From IMG/VR virus record IMGVR_UViG_3300036767_000497, positions 1 through 25,606 of that record: a stretch of 25,606 bases of DNA, one strand, 5' to 3'. Source of the stretch: a virus. A program made the position numbers and the translations under genes. Position 1 is the stretch's first letter, and every line of letters starts with the position of its first letter. Below the pieces are notes generated by a model. The model searched no databases. It saw only the letters and a list, made by a program, of their open reading frames with translations, and was not told where the DNA came from. Shown here in pieces: positions 16,110-23,562 of the stretch.

Positions 16110-16721
16110 TTACGCCCCGGCCATTTCTTCGTTAAGCTTTTCTAAATCGGCTATTGAAGTAGCACCTTTTACCCGGGTCCCAAAGTCTTGTTGGCCCTTC
16201 GGCACTTGGTCCGCGTGGGCTTCTTTTGGTTTTTCCGGCGAAGAGAAATAATCTAACTGGTCCAGTTTTTTAAGTTCTGTTAAGTTACCGGCCATATCGT
16301 CGTTACTTATTTCCGTAAAGTCCATTTCGCCATTTTCCCCGGCTTCCGGCATTTTCAAAAACGTAGAAGCTTTTTCGAAACGGGGGTCGTTTTTAACCTT
16401 ATTATAACGGTTTAAAAAACTGGTCCGCGTTTCTTCTTGTACACCGGCTTTGAAGACTTTTAAATCCTTCAATTCTGCCGTTAATTCGCTTGTATCGGCC
16501 TTTTTCCGTAGTTCGTCTATATCTACGTCGTTGTCGTTTAGTTGGCCTTGCATTTCGCGAATTTTAAGCTTCCGGGCTTTTGATTCCGCCGAAGCGTCTT
16601 TAACGTTTTCAATAAGCGTAACAACCCCGACTTCTATTTCTTTTAGTATGGGCGTTAAGGCTTCTAATTTGTCCTTATCTACTTCGGACCTAACCCGGTC
16701 CGTTAGCTTTACTATATCCAT
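16110..16721 (-). CDS. Capsid scaffolding protein
   Basis: A 203-residue, highly charged and almost entirely helical protein, with long coiled-coil stretches in about the first 100 residues and a basic/acidic tail ending in KLNEEMAGA. Its size, composition and location directly before the major capsid gene are those of a phage scaffold, which would guide capsid assembly and then leave or be degraded. RBS AAAGGA is seven bases from the ATG. No protease motif is seen in this protein. Confidence 0.78.
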   Translation of the reverse strand: MDIVKLTDRVRSEVDKDKLEALTPILKEIEVGVVTLIENVKDASAESKARKLKIREMQGQLNDNDVDIDELRKKADTSELTAELKDLKVFKAGVQEETRTSFLNRYNKVKNDPRFEKASTFLKMPEAGENGEMDFTEISNDDMAGNLTELKKLDQLDYFSSPEKPKEAHADQVPKGQQDFGTRVKGATSIADLEKLNEEMAGA

Positions 16722-16765
16722 AGTTTAATCCTTTTATATTAAGTGGCTTGTTCAATCATAGTTGT

Positions 16766-16771
16766 ATTATA
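16766..16771 (-). promoter_or_regulatory. Candidate -10 box of the capsid operon promoter
   Basis: A perfect TATAAT lies between the terminator and the scaffold gene, about 45 bases before the ATG. The -35 region is weak (TTGGTT or GGTTTT, depending on spacing), so activation by a phage factor is possible. Its position directly after a terminator makes a new transcription start here likely. Confidence 0.5.
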
Positions 16772-16814
16772 TGTTTAGACTACAGTAAAAACCAACCCCT
16801 AAAATTTGGGAATT

Positions 16815-16850
16815 AAAAAAAAAGGGACCGGTTAGGGTCCCTTTCTTTTT
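16815..16850 (-). terminator. Strong intrinsic terminator, probably bidirectional
   Basis: AAAGGGACC (16821-16829) pairs with GGTCCCTTT (16836-16844) around a six-base loop. On the minus strand the stem is followed by nine Ts (complement of the A run at 16815-16823, partly overlapping the stem). On the plus strand it is followed by CTTTTT. It ends the accessory cassette before the capsid operon. Confidence 0.85.
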
Positions 16851-16877
16851 GTTAGGCGTACTACTTCGGGTTATATT

Positions 16878-18179
16878 TTAATTTTCATCCATACAGAAAC
16901 CGTCTTTAACACACTTTACAAAAACGGAAATACGCTTTGTAAAGTTACGGTCTACGCCTTTTACCATAATCTTAATAACTTCGACTAGGTCTTCCCGGGT
17001 CATTGTCGAAAAGCCGGCCATTGTATTGTCCATTTCGTCCATAGTATAGAATCCGGTCGCCGAAGAGAAGGAAACGTGGAAGCTAACGAAACTAGCTTTA
17101 CAAGTATACGCAAATTCACCCACCTTACCCCTTCCGCCGTTTACTATGCAAAATTTGGCCCCGTCTTTCGTGGCGACATATCCGTAGTTTCCGTATTCGC
17201 CGTTAGCTAATGGAAGGGCCACTAAATCGCGGACCGTTTCCTCTTCGGCCTTTAATCCGGTCTCGGAATAAATGCCCCCGAAAATAGCTTCGTTTTTGTT
17301 TAGTTCCGCCTTATTCCGGTCGGTCCATTTCTTATTGTCTTCCGCCCGGTCTATGGTCCCTTCTATCTTTTCTACCAACCTTTTTAAATGGGGTTTTAAG
17401 GTAGTAGTTTTTCCATTATACCCCCATTTGGCCCGGTGGTTATTACCGTCCAAACCAGAAGAATGGGATTCTATCCTAAACTTATCGTCGTGCGAAACGC
17501 CAACAAGACAGATATTAAGGACCATTCTAAAGTCGGCCGTTTGCATTTGCCGACGAACCAATTTTACCCCGTAGGTATCGTCGTTAAACACGTTACCGCG
17601 TCCGGGAATTTCGGCCAATATGTTAGCGGACCTTTTAACCTTATCGCTAAAGCGTACTTCGACTGTAGGGAAGTGGTCCCGGTATTCTGTCCGGTACGGT
17701 ATTTTATCGCTACACCCTACCACGTTCGCCGTAGGTTCGGTTTGTATATTCGGCTTCCAAGGGAACGGGTTATCGCCTTTACCGACCAATTCGTCGAGTT
17801 TCGTATAGCTATACGAATTAAACGTGTGTTTGTTGCGGAAGTAGTCTTTTACTTCCTTACCAACCCTTTTTATCCCGGCTACACTAACCACATATTTATA
17901 AAAGCGGAAAGGCTTTCTATAGTATGGGATTAAGGTAAGGTCTACGGTTTCGCCCTTGTAGGTAAATTGGACGTCTCCGTCTTTTTTTAGCTTAAAGCGG
18001 TCGTCGTATTCTAAAATAGAATCCGTCGTAAAGGACCGCATTAGGCCTATAAGCTTACTTAAGATACCGTTACGCCTCTTATCGCTACGGATACGCTTAT
18101 AGTGTGGCCCGGCCGGAACCATTTGCTTAACGGTTACTTCGAAAAGTCCGTCTTTTATTTTCCTTATTATATTCATCAT
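16878..18179 (-). CDS. Large unknown accessory protein
   Basis: A 433-residue basic protein, the largest of the accessory cassette, not recognised. It begins MMNIIRKIKDG after the RBS GAAAGGATAGCGAA. Visible features: a basic N-terminal ~60 residues, a Lys-rich middle, and a C-terminal part with FVSFHVSFSSATGFYTMDEMD followed by a helical region and two cysteines near the end. The pattern of short strands with helices suggests a globular enzyme or RNA/DNA-binding protein, but no catalytic motif can be named. It is the last gene before a strong terminator, so it closes a transcription unit separate from the capsid genes. Confidence 0.68.
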   Translation of the reverse strand: MMNIIRKIKDGLFEVTVKQMVPAGPHYKRIRSDKRRNGILSKLIGLMRSFTTDSILEYDDRFKLKKDGDVQFTYKGETVDLTLIPYYRKPFRFYKYVVSVAGIKRVGKEVKDYFRNKHTFNSYSYTKLDELVGKGDNPFPWKPNIQTEPTANVVGCSDKIPYRTEYRDHFPTVEVRFSDKVKRSANILAEIPGRGNVFNDDTYGVKLVRRQMQTADFRMVLNICLVGVSHDDKFRIESHSSGLDGNNHRAKWGYNGKTTTLKPHLKRLVEKIEGTIDRAEDNKKWTDRNKAELNKNEAIFGGIYSETGLKAEEETVRDLVALPLANGEYGNYGYVATKDGAKFCIVNGGRGKVGEFAYTCKASFVSFHVSFSSATGFYTMDEMDNTMAGFSTMTREDLVEVIKIMVKGVDRNFTKRISVFVKCVKDGFCMDEN

Positions 18180-18192
18180 TTCGCTATCCTTT

Positions 18193-18212
18193 CGGGGGCC
18201 TTTCGGCCCCCG
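18193..18212 (-). promoter_or_regulatory. GNRA-loop hairpin immediately before an RBS
   Basis: CGGGGGCC and GGCCCCCG form a perfect 8-bp stem; on the minus-strand transcript the loop is GAAA, a GNRA tetraloop. It is followed at once by AAAGGATAGCGAAATG. There is no U-tract, so it is not a usual intrinsic terminator. It could stabilise the downstream message, mark a processing site or influence access to the RBS. Confidence 0.6.
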
Positions 18213-18224
18213 CCTTGTTTTCTG

Positions 18225-18773
18225 TTATTGGTTAAAACGGTGTTTATATGGGGCGGATTCTTTAAAACCTAACTCGTAAGAATCCGTCGCGTTACTACTA
18301 CCGTCGAAATTCCATACTTGTACATATACGCCCTTTAATCCGTCGTAACGTGTTTCGTCGTATGGGTTTGTTAGGTAGTCGTCTATGGCTTGTAATAGGG
18401 TCCAAGCTTCCATATCATTAGGAAGGCCTAACACTTGTACGCTTTCGCCTAACTGGTTATTCGTGTATTCTATTGTTAGCGAATTACTAATACAGTTAGG
18501 GGTATTTTTAACGACTAACTTATCGCCGATAAAAATAAGGTCCCGAAGGAAGAACTTTCCTTTTAATAGACAACGGGCTAAACGGCTTTTAAGACTTTCG
18601 CCGTTCCACTTCTTTCGGTTGTCTTCGTCTATTTTGGCCATTAGTACCGCGTGGGCTTCTTTGTCTTCTCCGGCCAAATAAAGCCTATGGGCTTCCGGAC
18701 AAGAACCGTAGAGCATATCGGCGGTTTCTTTTTTACTCGTTAGGTCGTAATGTACTACCTTATGTTTACTCAC
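18225..18773 (-). CDS. Unknown accessory protein
   Basis: A 182-residue protein starting at GTG with the same kind of RBS leader (GAAAGGATAACGAAATA) as its neighbours. The N-terminal half is helical and charged; the C-terminal half looks mixed alpha/beta. No family recognised. It is coupled to the upstream gene and followed by a GC-rich hairpin before the 433-residue gene. Confidence 0.62.
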   Translation of the reverse strand: MSKHKVVHYDLTSKKETADMLYGSCPEAHRLYLAGEDKEAHAVLMAKIDEDNRKKWNGESLKSRLARCLLKGKFFLRDLIFIGDKLVVKNTPNCISNSLTIEYTNNQLGESVQVLGLPNDMEAWTLLQAIDDYLTNPYDETRYDGLKGVYVQVWNFDGSSNATDSYELGFKESAPYKHRFNQ

Positions 18774-19312
18774 TATTTCGTTATCCTTTCTTTTTGGGTT
18801 AACCCGTTAAACCATTCTACTTTATCTTCGTAGCCTTCTGTTCCTTCTATGTAGGCTACCGCGTGGTCTAGGCGGGCTTGTTCTGTTATTGACGGTTCCC
18901 GGTCAAATGTTCCGGAAGCGTCCGGTATTAGTTCCCAACCCCCGTAATTATCGGTCTTCCTTATACCGTATTCTTTAGGGTTGTAATGTGGGTTATCTAT
19001 TGAACCGTAACCTACTCGACAATCGTAACAAGCTATCTCATAGAAAACGCCTTCCGAAACATAGCCTAACAAATCGGTAGCGGTTCCTATTAAAGACTTG
19101 TTAAAACGGCGTTCGATTTTCTTACCCGGGTAAAACCTTTTCGCTAAAGCGGTGAGATGTATGCCGTTGTGTTCTATTTCTTTGTCAGCGTCCGGGCCGG
19201 AACGGGCGTCCGTCGGTAGGCCGGAAAGTTGGCCGGAAATTGTTACGGCCGGTAGGTTAAGGGAAAACAAAGCCTTTAGCTTTGTCGTCCAAGTAGTCGT
19301 TTTGTTGTCCAT
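18773..19312 (-). CDS. Unknown accessory protein
   Basis: A 179-residue protein of unrecognised family. One CYDC motif (about residues 94-97) could bind a metal. The region around GYGSIDNPHYNPKEYGIR is rich in Gly, Tyr and Asn. The ATG is preceded by GAAAGGATAGCGAA, an RBS leader shared almost exactly with two downstream genes. The stop overlaps the next GTG start as TAGTG, so the next gene is translationally coupled. Confidence 0.62.
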   Translation of the reverse strand: MDNKTTTWTTKLKALFSLNLPAVTISGQLSGLPTDARSGPDADKEIEHNGIHLTALAKRFYPGKKIERRFNKSLIGTATDLLGYVSEGVFYEIACYDCRVGYGSIDNPHYNPKEYGIRKTDNYGGWELIPDASGTFDREPSITEQARLDHAVAYIEGTEGYEDKVEWFNGLTQKERITK

Positions 19313-19333
19313 TTCGCTATCCTTTCTGTTAGG

Positions 19334-19519
19334 TTATAATTCCATCCATTCAAAGTGAGTACCAACAAAGAATTTCCTTTTAGGCGTTGGTTTGGATAGT
19401 TTAAAAATAGTTACATTGAATCTGCCTTGGTTATGGTGTTCTTCTGAATTCCATTCAAAGTGCGTCCTTTCCTTGAATAGCTTTTTTGCTTCTGTTTTAT
19501 TTCGTGCGAACTTTTTCAT
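19334..19519 (-). CDS. Small unknown protein
   Basis: A 61-residue basic protein of unknown function. The frame is open upstream to 19588, but the ATG at 19519 is preferred because AAAGGAAAGTAAA stands directly before it and a candidate promoter overlaps the longer version. It contains a short internal echo, THFEW, once in the middle and once near the end. It is followed closely by the 179-residue gene. Confidence 0.5.
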   Translation of the reverse strand: MKKFARNKTEAKKLFKERTHFEWNSEEHHNQGRFNVTIFKLSKPTPKRKFFVGTHFEWMEL

Positions 19520-19559
19520 TTTACTTTCCTTTCTTTCGTTTGTGTTTGTCACGGTGATA

Positions 19560-19588
19560 AATATACGGTCTATCCTTATAGAAACCAA
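19560..19588 (-). promoter_or_regulatory. Candidate internal promoter of accessory cassette
   Basis: TTGGTT (19588-19583) and TATATT (19565-19560) are spaced by 17 bases on the minus strand, leaving a leader of about 30-40 bases before the AAAGGA ribosome site and ATG at 19519. The surrounding region 19520-19633 is AT-rich and otherwise empty. Confidence 0.35.
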
Positions 19589-19633
19589 CAGAAATCTATA
19601 ATAATAATATAGGGTAAAAAAAATGGCCCGGGG

Positions 19634-19915
19634 TTAGGAAGTGGCCTCCCCTTCCTCTGTTTCTAAAAGATAAGATTCCGCGATTTCGTAGAAATTGATT
19701 TCACTAATTGATGTTTTACAAACGTCAGCAAAAAAACCAGACTCCACCCCTAACTCGTCAAACATATCGTATGCCCAATTTTCTAACGCTAATGAGAGTT
19801 GATAGCCATTCTTACCGTTTGCCATATTTAACGCTTTATGATAAGAACCTTCATCGGTTTCAATCCAGAGTTTGAAGTTCCAAGTTTCCCAATTTGTCCA
19901 ACCGTTGTATTTCAT
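19634..19915 (-). CDS. Small conserved 'NGWTNWETW' protein (DUF7249-like)
   Basis: A 93-residue acidic protein. The start MKYNGWTNWETWNFKLWI is characteristic of a small family frequent in phages and in some bacterial accessory DNA; its function is unknown. I chose the ATG at 19915 rather than the one at 19939, because it forms an ATGA overlap with the upstream gene, has GGGGA just before it and starts exactly at the family motif. The C-terminus is acidic (LLETEEGEATS). Confidence 0.72.
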   Translation of the reverse strand: MKYNGWTNWETWNFKLWIETDEGSYHKALNMANGKNGYQLSLALENWAYDMFDELGVESGFFADVCKTSISEINFYEIAESYLLETEEGEATS

Positions 19916-20214
19916 ACTTCCCCCCAAATAGGCAAACACTTTTTAAGCCGTTCTACTACGGTCCCTAATATTTCCCAATATTCTTTATCGTAATCCCTTT
20001 CGGGGTGTAGTTCGTAGTTACCGGACGGCCCGGGTATTATCTTGTCTTCCATAAACCCCCGTAGGAAAGTAAAGACCAGTTTTTCGCAATAACTACAAAG
20101 GTGGAAAGACGCATATTTATTATAAGGGTTAAACCGCATAACTGAAACTTTACGGCTATCCTTTACTTCGCCTTTACAACCTTCGCGGTCGCATATTGTT
20201 TTTACCATTTGCAT
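19912..20214 (-). CDS. Small protein with two Cys pairs, zinc-ribbon-like
   Basis: A 100-residue protein with four cysteines arranged as CDREGC near the N-terminus and CSYC at about residues 41-44, a spacing compatible with a treble-clef or zinc-ribbon fold. The C-terminal half is helical and charged. A good AAGGGGA ribosome site precedes the ATG. The stop overlaps the next start as ATGA. A nucleic-acid or protein-binding role is possible but not shown. Confidence 0.65.
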   Translation of the reverse strand: MQMVKTICDREGCKGEVKDSRKVSVMRFNPYNKYASFHLCSYCEKLVFTFLRGFMEDKIIPGPSGNYELHPERDYDKEYWEILGTVVERLKKCLPIWGEV

Positions 20215-20302
20215 AGTGTCCCCTTAATTATGGCCCGGCCCCCGGTGGTCTGTTTGTTCTTACTTTGTCATAAGACGCCGTAGAGCCGGACCGGTTAGGT
20301 GG

Positions 20303-20746
20303 TTAGGTTATGTTATTTATACGTCCTTGTTTAGTCGCCCAATCCGGATTATACTTTTTACCATTACTAGCCCGTATAATTCCGGTTTTTATTTCATCGT
20401 AGAACCACCGCATTTCTGACCGTGCCTTTTGTAAGAAAGCGTCTTTTATTCCGCTACACCTTTGGCAAGATTTACCTAAAACGGAATCGACTTTTTCCGT
20501 TTCGGTTATGGGGTGGGGTTTGCTACGACTTGTTCCGGTTATTGACATTAAAGAAGTATCGCCATTTAGCCGTTTTATTCCTTGTTCGGCTTGGTCCTTC
20601 CCATACTTCTTTATAAGGTAAGCTACTTCGCGGTCTAACTGGACCAATGCTTCCGTGGTAGATTGTAAGCCTAAATCCCGAAGGACTTTCTTAAGACTTC
20701 CTACCCGTAGAAGGGTTAATCCGCGTCGTTGTTTTACGTTATTCAT
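20303..20746 (-). CDS. Unknown protein with CxxC motif
   Basis: A 147-residue basic protein of unrecognised family. The first half is helical; the middle has CQRC in KSCQRCSGIKDAF, which may bind a metal although only two cysteines are visible. No Shine-Dalgarno sequence precedes the ATG; a candidate promoter is placed so that transcription would begin at or next to the start codon. It opens a run of small genes lying between minor head and scaffold genes, and is separated from the head operon upstream by a hairpin. Confidence 0.6.
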   Translation of the reverse strand: MNNVKQRRGLTLLRVGSLKKVLRDLGLQSTTEALVQLDREVAYLIKKYGKDQAEQGIKRLNGDTSLMSITGTSRSKPHPITETEKVDSVLGKSCQRCSGIKDAFLQKARSEMRWFYDEIKTGIIRASNGKKYNPDWATKQGRINNIT

Positions 20747-20752
20747 AATAAC

Positions 20753-20781
20753 AAATTACAACAACCTATAGAAATATGCAA
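20753..20781 (-). promoter_or_regulatory. Candidate sigma70-like promoter of the accessory cassette
   Basis: On the minus strand TTGCAT (20781-20776) and TAATTT (20758-20753) are separated by 17 bases. The predicted start of transcription falls about at 20746, which is the A of the next gene's ATG. That gene lacks a Shine-Dalgarno sequence, consistent with a leaderless message. Confidence 0.4.
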
Positions 20782-20806
20782 GAACTATTTAAGGGGGGAA
20801 AGACCG

Positions 20807-20830
20807 TAAACCCCTTATTATAGGGGTTTA
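20807..20830 (-). terminator. Hairpin after the 88-residue gene, possible weak terminator
   Basis: TAAACCCC (20807-20814) pairs perfectly with GGGGTTTA (20823-20830) around an 8-base loop, right at the stop codon of the upstream gene. The minus-strand transcript continues with CGGTCTTTCCCC and lacks a good U-tract, so it may be a weak terminator or an RNA-stabilising structure rather than a strong stop. Confidence 0.4.
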
Positions 20831-21094
20831 GGGGGAATCTTTCGGGGTTTTTTTAGCTTGGTATTCCAAAAACTGACTAATAGTAAAGGCGACACTTATA
20901 GGCTTAAACTGTATGTCGTTGTCGCCGGGGTAGGGGGTCCGGTGGTCGAAGTTCCCCATTAAAATTTCGTTCGGTATTCCTTCCGGAAAGGCCTTACATA
21001 TAAAGCCGTCTTGGTCCGGGCCCAGTACTTTGTGGTCGAAAAACCGGCAAGACATACAAGGCATTTCAATAGCAATATTTTTTTTAGTTTCCAT
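20828..21094 (-). CDS. Small cysteine-containing phage protein next to minor head gene
   Basis: An 88-residue protein with a strong GGAGGA ribosome site. Two cysteines in PCMSCRFF plus a later Cys ([16 protein letters not shown]) and the [13 protein letters not shown] stretch match a small conserved family commonly seen beside portal and minor-head genes in phages and prophages. The cysteines suggest a metal site. The function is not known to me. It follows the minor head gene by 18 bases and ends just before a hairpin. Confidence 0.68.
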   Translation of the reverse strand: METKKNIAIEMPCMSCRFFDHKVLGPDQDGFICKAFPEGIPNEILMGNFDHRTPYPGDNDIQFKPISVAFTISQFLEYQAKKTPKDSP

Positions 21095-21112
21095 AATTAA
21101 AAATCCTCCAAG

Positions 21113-22774
21113 TTACTTTCCCGTTTCGAACCACTCTTCTCTGTCACGTTCTTCACTTATTATACGTTCTTGTTCTTGTTCTTGCTCTGTCTCTTTTCCG
21201 GTTCGCTTTGCGTAATGCTCTTTTAATATCTCATAAACTTCTCTGGCATAGGGGGACTTCTGTACGCCGTTAAAATGTTGGCATACGGCTTCGGCTACAA
21301 ACTCATCTAAATCGTCTTCGGCATATTTCGACAAATAGAATTCGTCGCGTTCCGCTACAAAAGCGTCAACTTCGGATTGTGTATAGTAAGGTCCTCGTAC
21401 AAACGGAAGAACTCCGCCCTCTGTTGCCGGCTTACGTATTGGGTTATTGGAGTGCCACTGCATATTTGAGGGGGCGTAAACATAACCGCCCTTATCTTTT
21501 CCGGGTGGGGCCATTTCTTGATGTAACTTTCTCCAGTTCCCTCGATTGTCCCCCCCTTCAGCATACAAGTAATCAAGTGAAGCATCTATGGCCCTAGTCT
21601 CGGACGGCTTATAAATGTGGGGCTCACCCCAACGTTTGTTAAAGGCTTTTACATCTTTTAAATATCTATTATATGCTTCTCTTAGTTTTTTCGGCATACC
21701 TTCGGCCCAAGTGCCATTCGTTTCCAGATAGGCCCAAGAATTAGACTGTCGAACATACCGCCAAGATAAAACGTGTCCGAATTCGTGGGTAAGTACAGAT
21801 TTACGGTAACCCCGTGGGTTTTTCTCTCCCCTAATGGTTTCCGGGTGAAACCGCCGTATCTGATTATGAATGTAATGTTCGTCGGCCTTTTCTTGGGTTT
21901 GGTTTGCGAACTTCGTTTGTATAGTTATTTCGCTACCGCCACTACATAATCCCATCCACGTACTATTGATTTCTCCGGCCATTACTTGCTCTAAGTCGTT
22001 ATTGGGGAAGTCTTCATACAGTTGTTTAAGTTGAAGGTTAAATCCGTTTGCCATATCCGGGTCGTTTAACTGTGAATAGTCAACCACTAACGGACGTCCG
22101 TCTTCTCTTGTAAAATTATGAGTAGCCCAAGCTTCCGCCTCGCGTACAGTCAAATGTTTACCACACATATTAGGCCGAAGTTCCGACTTTGCTACCCCCT
22201 TAGTCCCGGTTTCTTCTTTCTTCTTTTTCTCTTCTCTTAATGTTTTCTCTCGAGTGTCTGCAAGTGGCTCGAGTTTACCGGTCGGTTTTAACATACACTT
22301 ACACCCGTAACTACATTTGGTTTTTCCTTCCCTTGGTAGGCCCGTCCTACGCCCCCCTTCCTTTAGCATTACGTTCTTCCAACCCTTTATAGTTCTGGCC
22401 TTAAGCGTGGAAAGTGTTATACAGTCCGAACAGTGGTCCGTCTTAACCCGGCCTAATTTCCATAGTAATAGTTCCTCCGGGTTTTGGCGTGCATATTCTT
22501 TTATAGGTTCCGCTACTACTTCTTTATATAGTGCGTCCGTCATTCGCCTAATTTGCCATTCCATATCTTGAAAAGGACCTATTCCCATATCTACCAACAT
22601 TAACGTCCTTTTTTCGGCGTGCTTTCTGCCATAGCCCTCCATTATTAGACGTACCACCCACCCGTGGGCCTTTTTTGTTACCATATCAGCCATATCTTCT
22701 GCTTCTTTTGTATACAAATCTACCAAGGTATGAACCTTCGTGCCTTTATATTTAAACTTGAATGCGTTAGACAT
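21113..22774 (-). CDS. MuF-like minor head protein fused to a zinc metallopeptidase domain
   Basis: A 553-residue two-part protein. The N-terminal ~170 residues look like a phage Mu F / SPP1 gp7 minor head domain: a helical start, then a zinc-knuckle pattern with Cys115 and Cys118 (HCSDC) and Cys154, Cys158 and Cys160 (KCSYGCKC). A charged KE-rich linker (about 172-200) leads to a C-terminal region with HEFGH at 330-334 and a downstream DEFVAEAVCQHF (490-501), whose glutamates could give the third zinc ligand, as in HExxH peptidases. The last ~25 residues are extremely acidic and Gln-rich (TEQEQEQERI). Minor head proteins sit inside the capsid near the portal and can be ejected with DNA, so the peptidase may be delivered to the host or may process head proteins. 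The fusion is clear; the role is inferred. Confidence 0.82.
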   Translation of the reverse strand: MSNAFKFKYKGTKVHTLVDLYTKEAEDMADMVTKKAHGWVVRLIMEGYGRKHAEKRTLMLVDMGIGPFQDMEWQIRRMTDALYKEVVAEPIKEYARQNPEELLLWKLGRVKTDHCSDCITLSTLKARTIKGWKNVMLKEGGRRTGLPREGKTKCSYGCKCMLKPTGKLEPLADTREKTLREEKKKKEETGTKGVAKSELRPNMCGKHLTVREAEAWATHNFTREDGRPLVVDYSQLNDPDMANGFNLQLKQLYEDFPNNDLEQVMAGEINSTWMGLCSGGSEITIQTKFANQTQEKADEHYIHNQIRRFHPETIRGEKNPRGYRKSVLTHEFGHVLSWRYVRQSNSWAYLETNGTWAEGMPKKLREAYNRYLKDVKAFNKRWGEPHIYKPSETRAIDASLDYLYAEGGDNRGNWRKLHQEMAPPGKDKGGYVYAPSNMQWHSNNPIRKPATEGGVLPFVRGPYYTQSEVDAFVAERDEFYLSKYAEDDLDEFVAEAVCQHFNGVQKSPYAREVYEILKEHYAKRTGKETEQEQEQERIISEERDREEWFETGK

Positions 22775-23346
22775 TAAAACCCCTCGATAAGATTTTCGCG
22801 GGAAATTTCTTTTATTATATGTTCTTTTATTTGCCCCCGTACCGCGTTTGCTAACCGGTCGGGAAATTTAGAACCTACGGGCCACTTTTGGAAAATACCG
22901 GAATACCTTTCGGTCCGGTTATACATTGCGGTCCGGTCCCCCCCCTTATTATGCCAAATAAAAAGGTCGGTGTATGACGGCGGAGTGGCTTGGGCTGACG
23001 AGTTTACTATTCGCCTTTGGTCCCGGGGCCGGTGTACCCCCCTTTTTTGGCCCTTATGTCCACCTTTAACCCCCATATAAACGCGGTTTCCACTGTGCTT
23101 TGCGTATTTCGCGTAGACCGACATTCCAGTTCGGGTACGTGAAAAGCCTATTCCCTTGTCCCTTGTTTCCCCGGTATTTATTAACCAGTGGTCGGCCCCC
23201 TTGCTTAATATTGTAGAAGGTTTATTACGTGGGGCCGTGTCGTTTCGTATTCCCTTCTTTAGTGTTAGTAGTCGCCTATACTGGCCCCGTAATAATCTAG
23301 CTTCCTTATGAAAAAATGGTTGTAGGTTTAATTTGATTTTAGCCAC
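22774..23346 (-). CDS. Putative virion morphogenesis / head-tail completion protein
   Basis: A 190-residue basic protein starting at GTG. The segment HWLINTGETRDKGIGF resembles the 'L-x-x-T-G-x-L-R-x-S-I' stretch of phage virion-morphogenesis (gpS-like) and HK97 gp10-like proteins, and the later YSGIFQKWPVGSKFPDRL fits a C-terminal helix preceded by an aromatic region. Such proteins act in head completion or tail joining. The stop codon overlaps the start of the minor head gene in a TAATG arrangement, so the two are likely translated together. The family call is tentative, made by motif memory only. Confidence 0.45.
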   Translation of the reverse strand: MAKIKLNLQPFFHKEARLLRGQYRRLLTLKKGIRNDTAPRNKPSTILSKGADHWLINTGETRDKGIGFSRTRTGMSVYAKYAKHSGNRVYMGVKGGHKGQKRGVHRPRDQRRIVNSSAQATPPSYTDLFIWHNKGGDRTAMYNRTERYSGIFQKWPVGSKFPDRLANAVRGQIKEHIIKEISRENLIEGF

Positions 23347-23537
23347 TTAACACCCAAAGTAAGGCCGGAAATAACGGAAGGCCTTATTACTTTCCTTAGC
23401 TTCTTTTTAGCTACTATTATCTTTTCTTCGTCGCGTTTAAATCCGGCCCTAATTAATCCGCCTATAGCTTCTTTTATTTTCGGTTGGGTAAGCCTTACTA
23501 ATTTCGCTTCTTTTTCGGTTAGGGCGTTAATATTCAT
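23328..23537 (-). CDS. Small unknown basic protein
   Basis: A 69-residue lysine-rich protein without a recognised family. A GGAAAG ribosome site precedes the ATG. The sequence is probably helical, with a short hydrophobic patch near the C-terminus (VISGLTLGVKW) that is too weak to call a membrane segment. Its 3' end overlaps the start of the next gene by 19 bases, which supports it being a real member of the operon. Confidence 0.55.
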   Translation of the reverse strand: MNINALTEKEAKLVRLTQPKIKEAIGGLIRAGFKRDEEKIIVAKKKLRKVIRPSVISGLTLGVKWLKSN

Positions 23538-23562
23538 TGGTCTTTCCAGTTTCTTAAAAGGT

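Noticed and set aside
19519-19588. Longer N-terminus for the 61-residue gene, starting at 19588
   Set aside because: It would cover a candidate promoter; the internal ATG has a strong RBS directly before it.
21355-21585. Minus-strand 76-codon frame inside the metallopeptidase gene
   Set aside because: Lies entirely within another frame of a strongly supported gene and has no own start signal.
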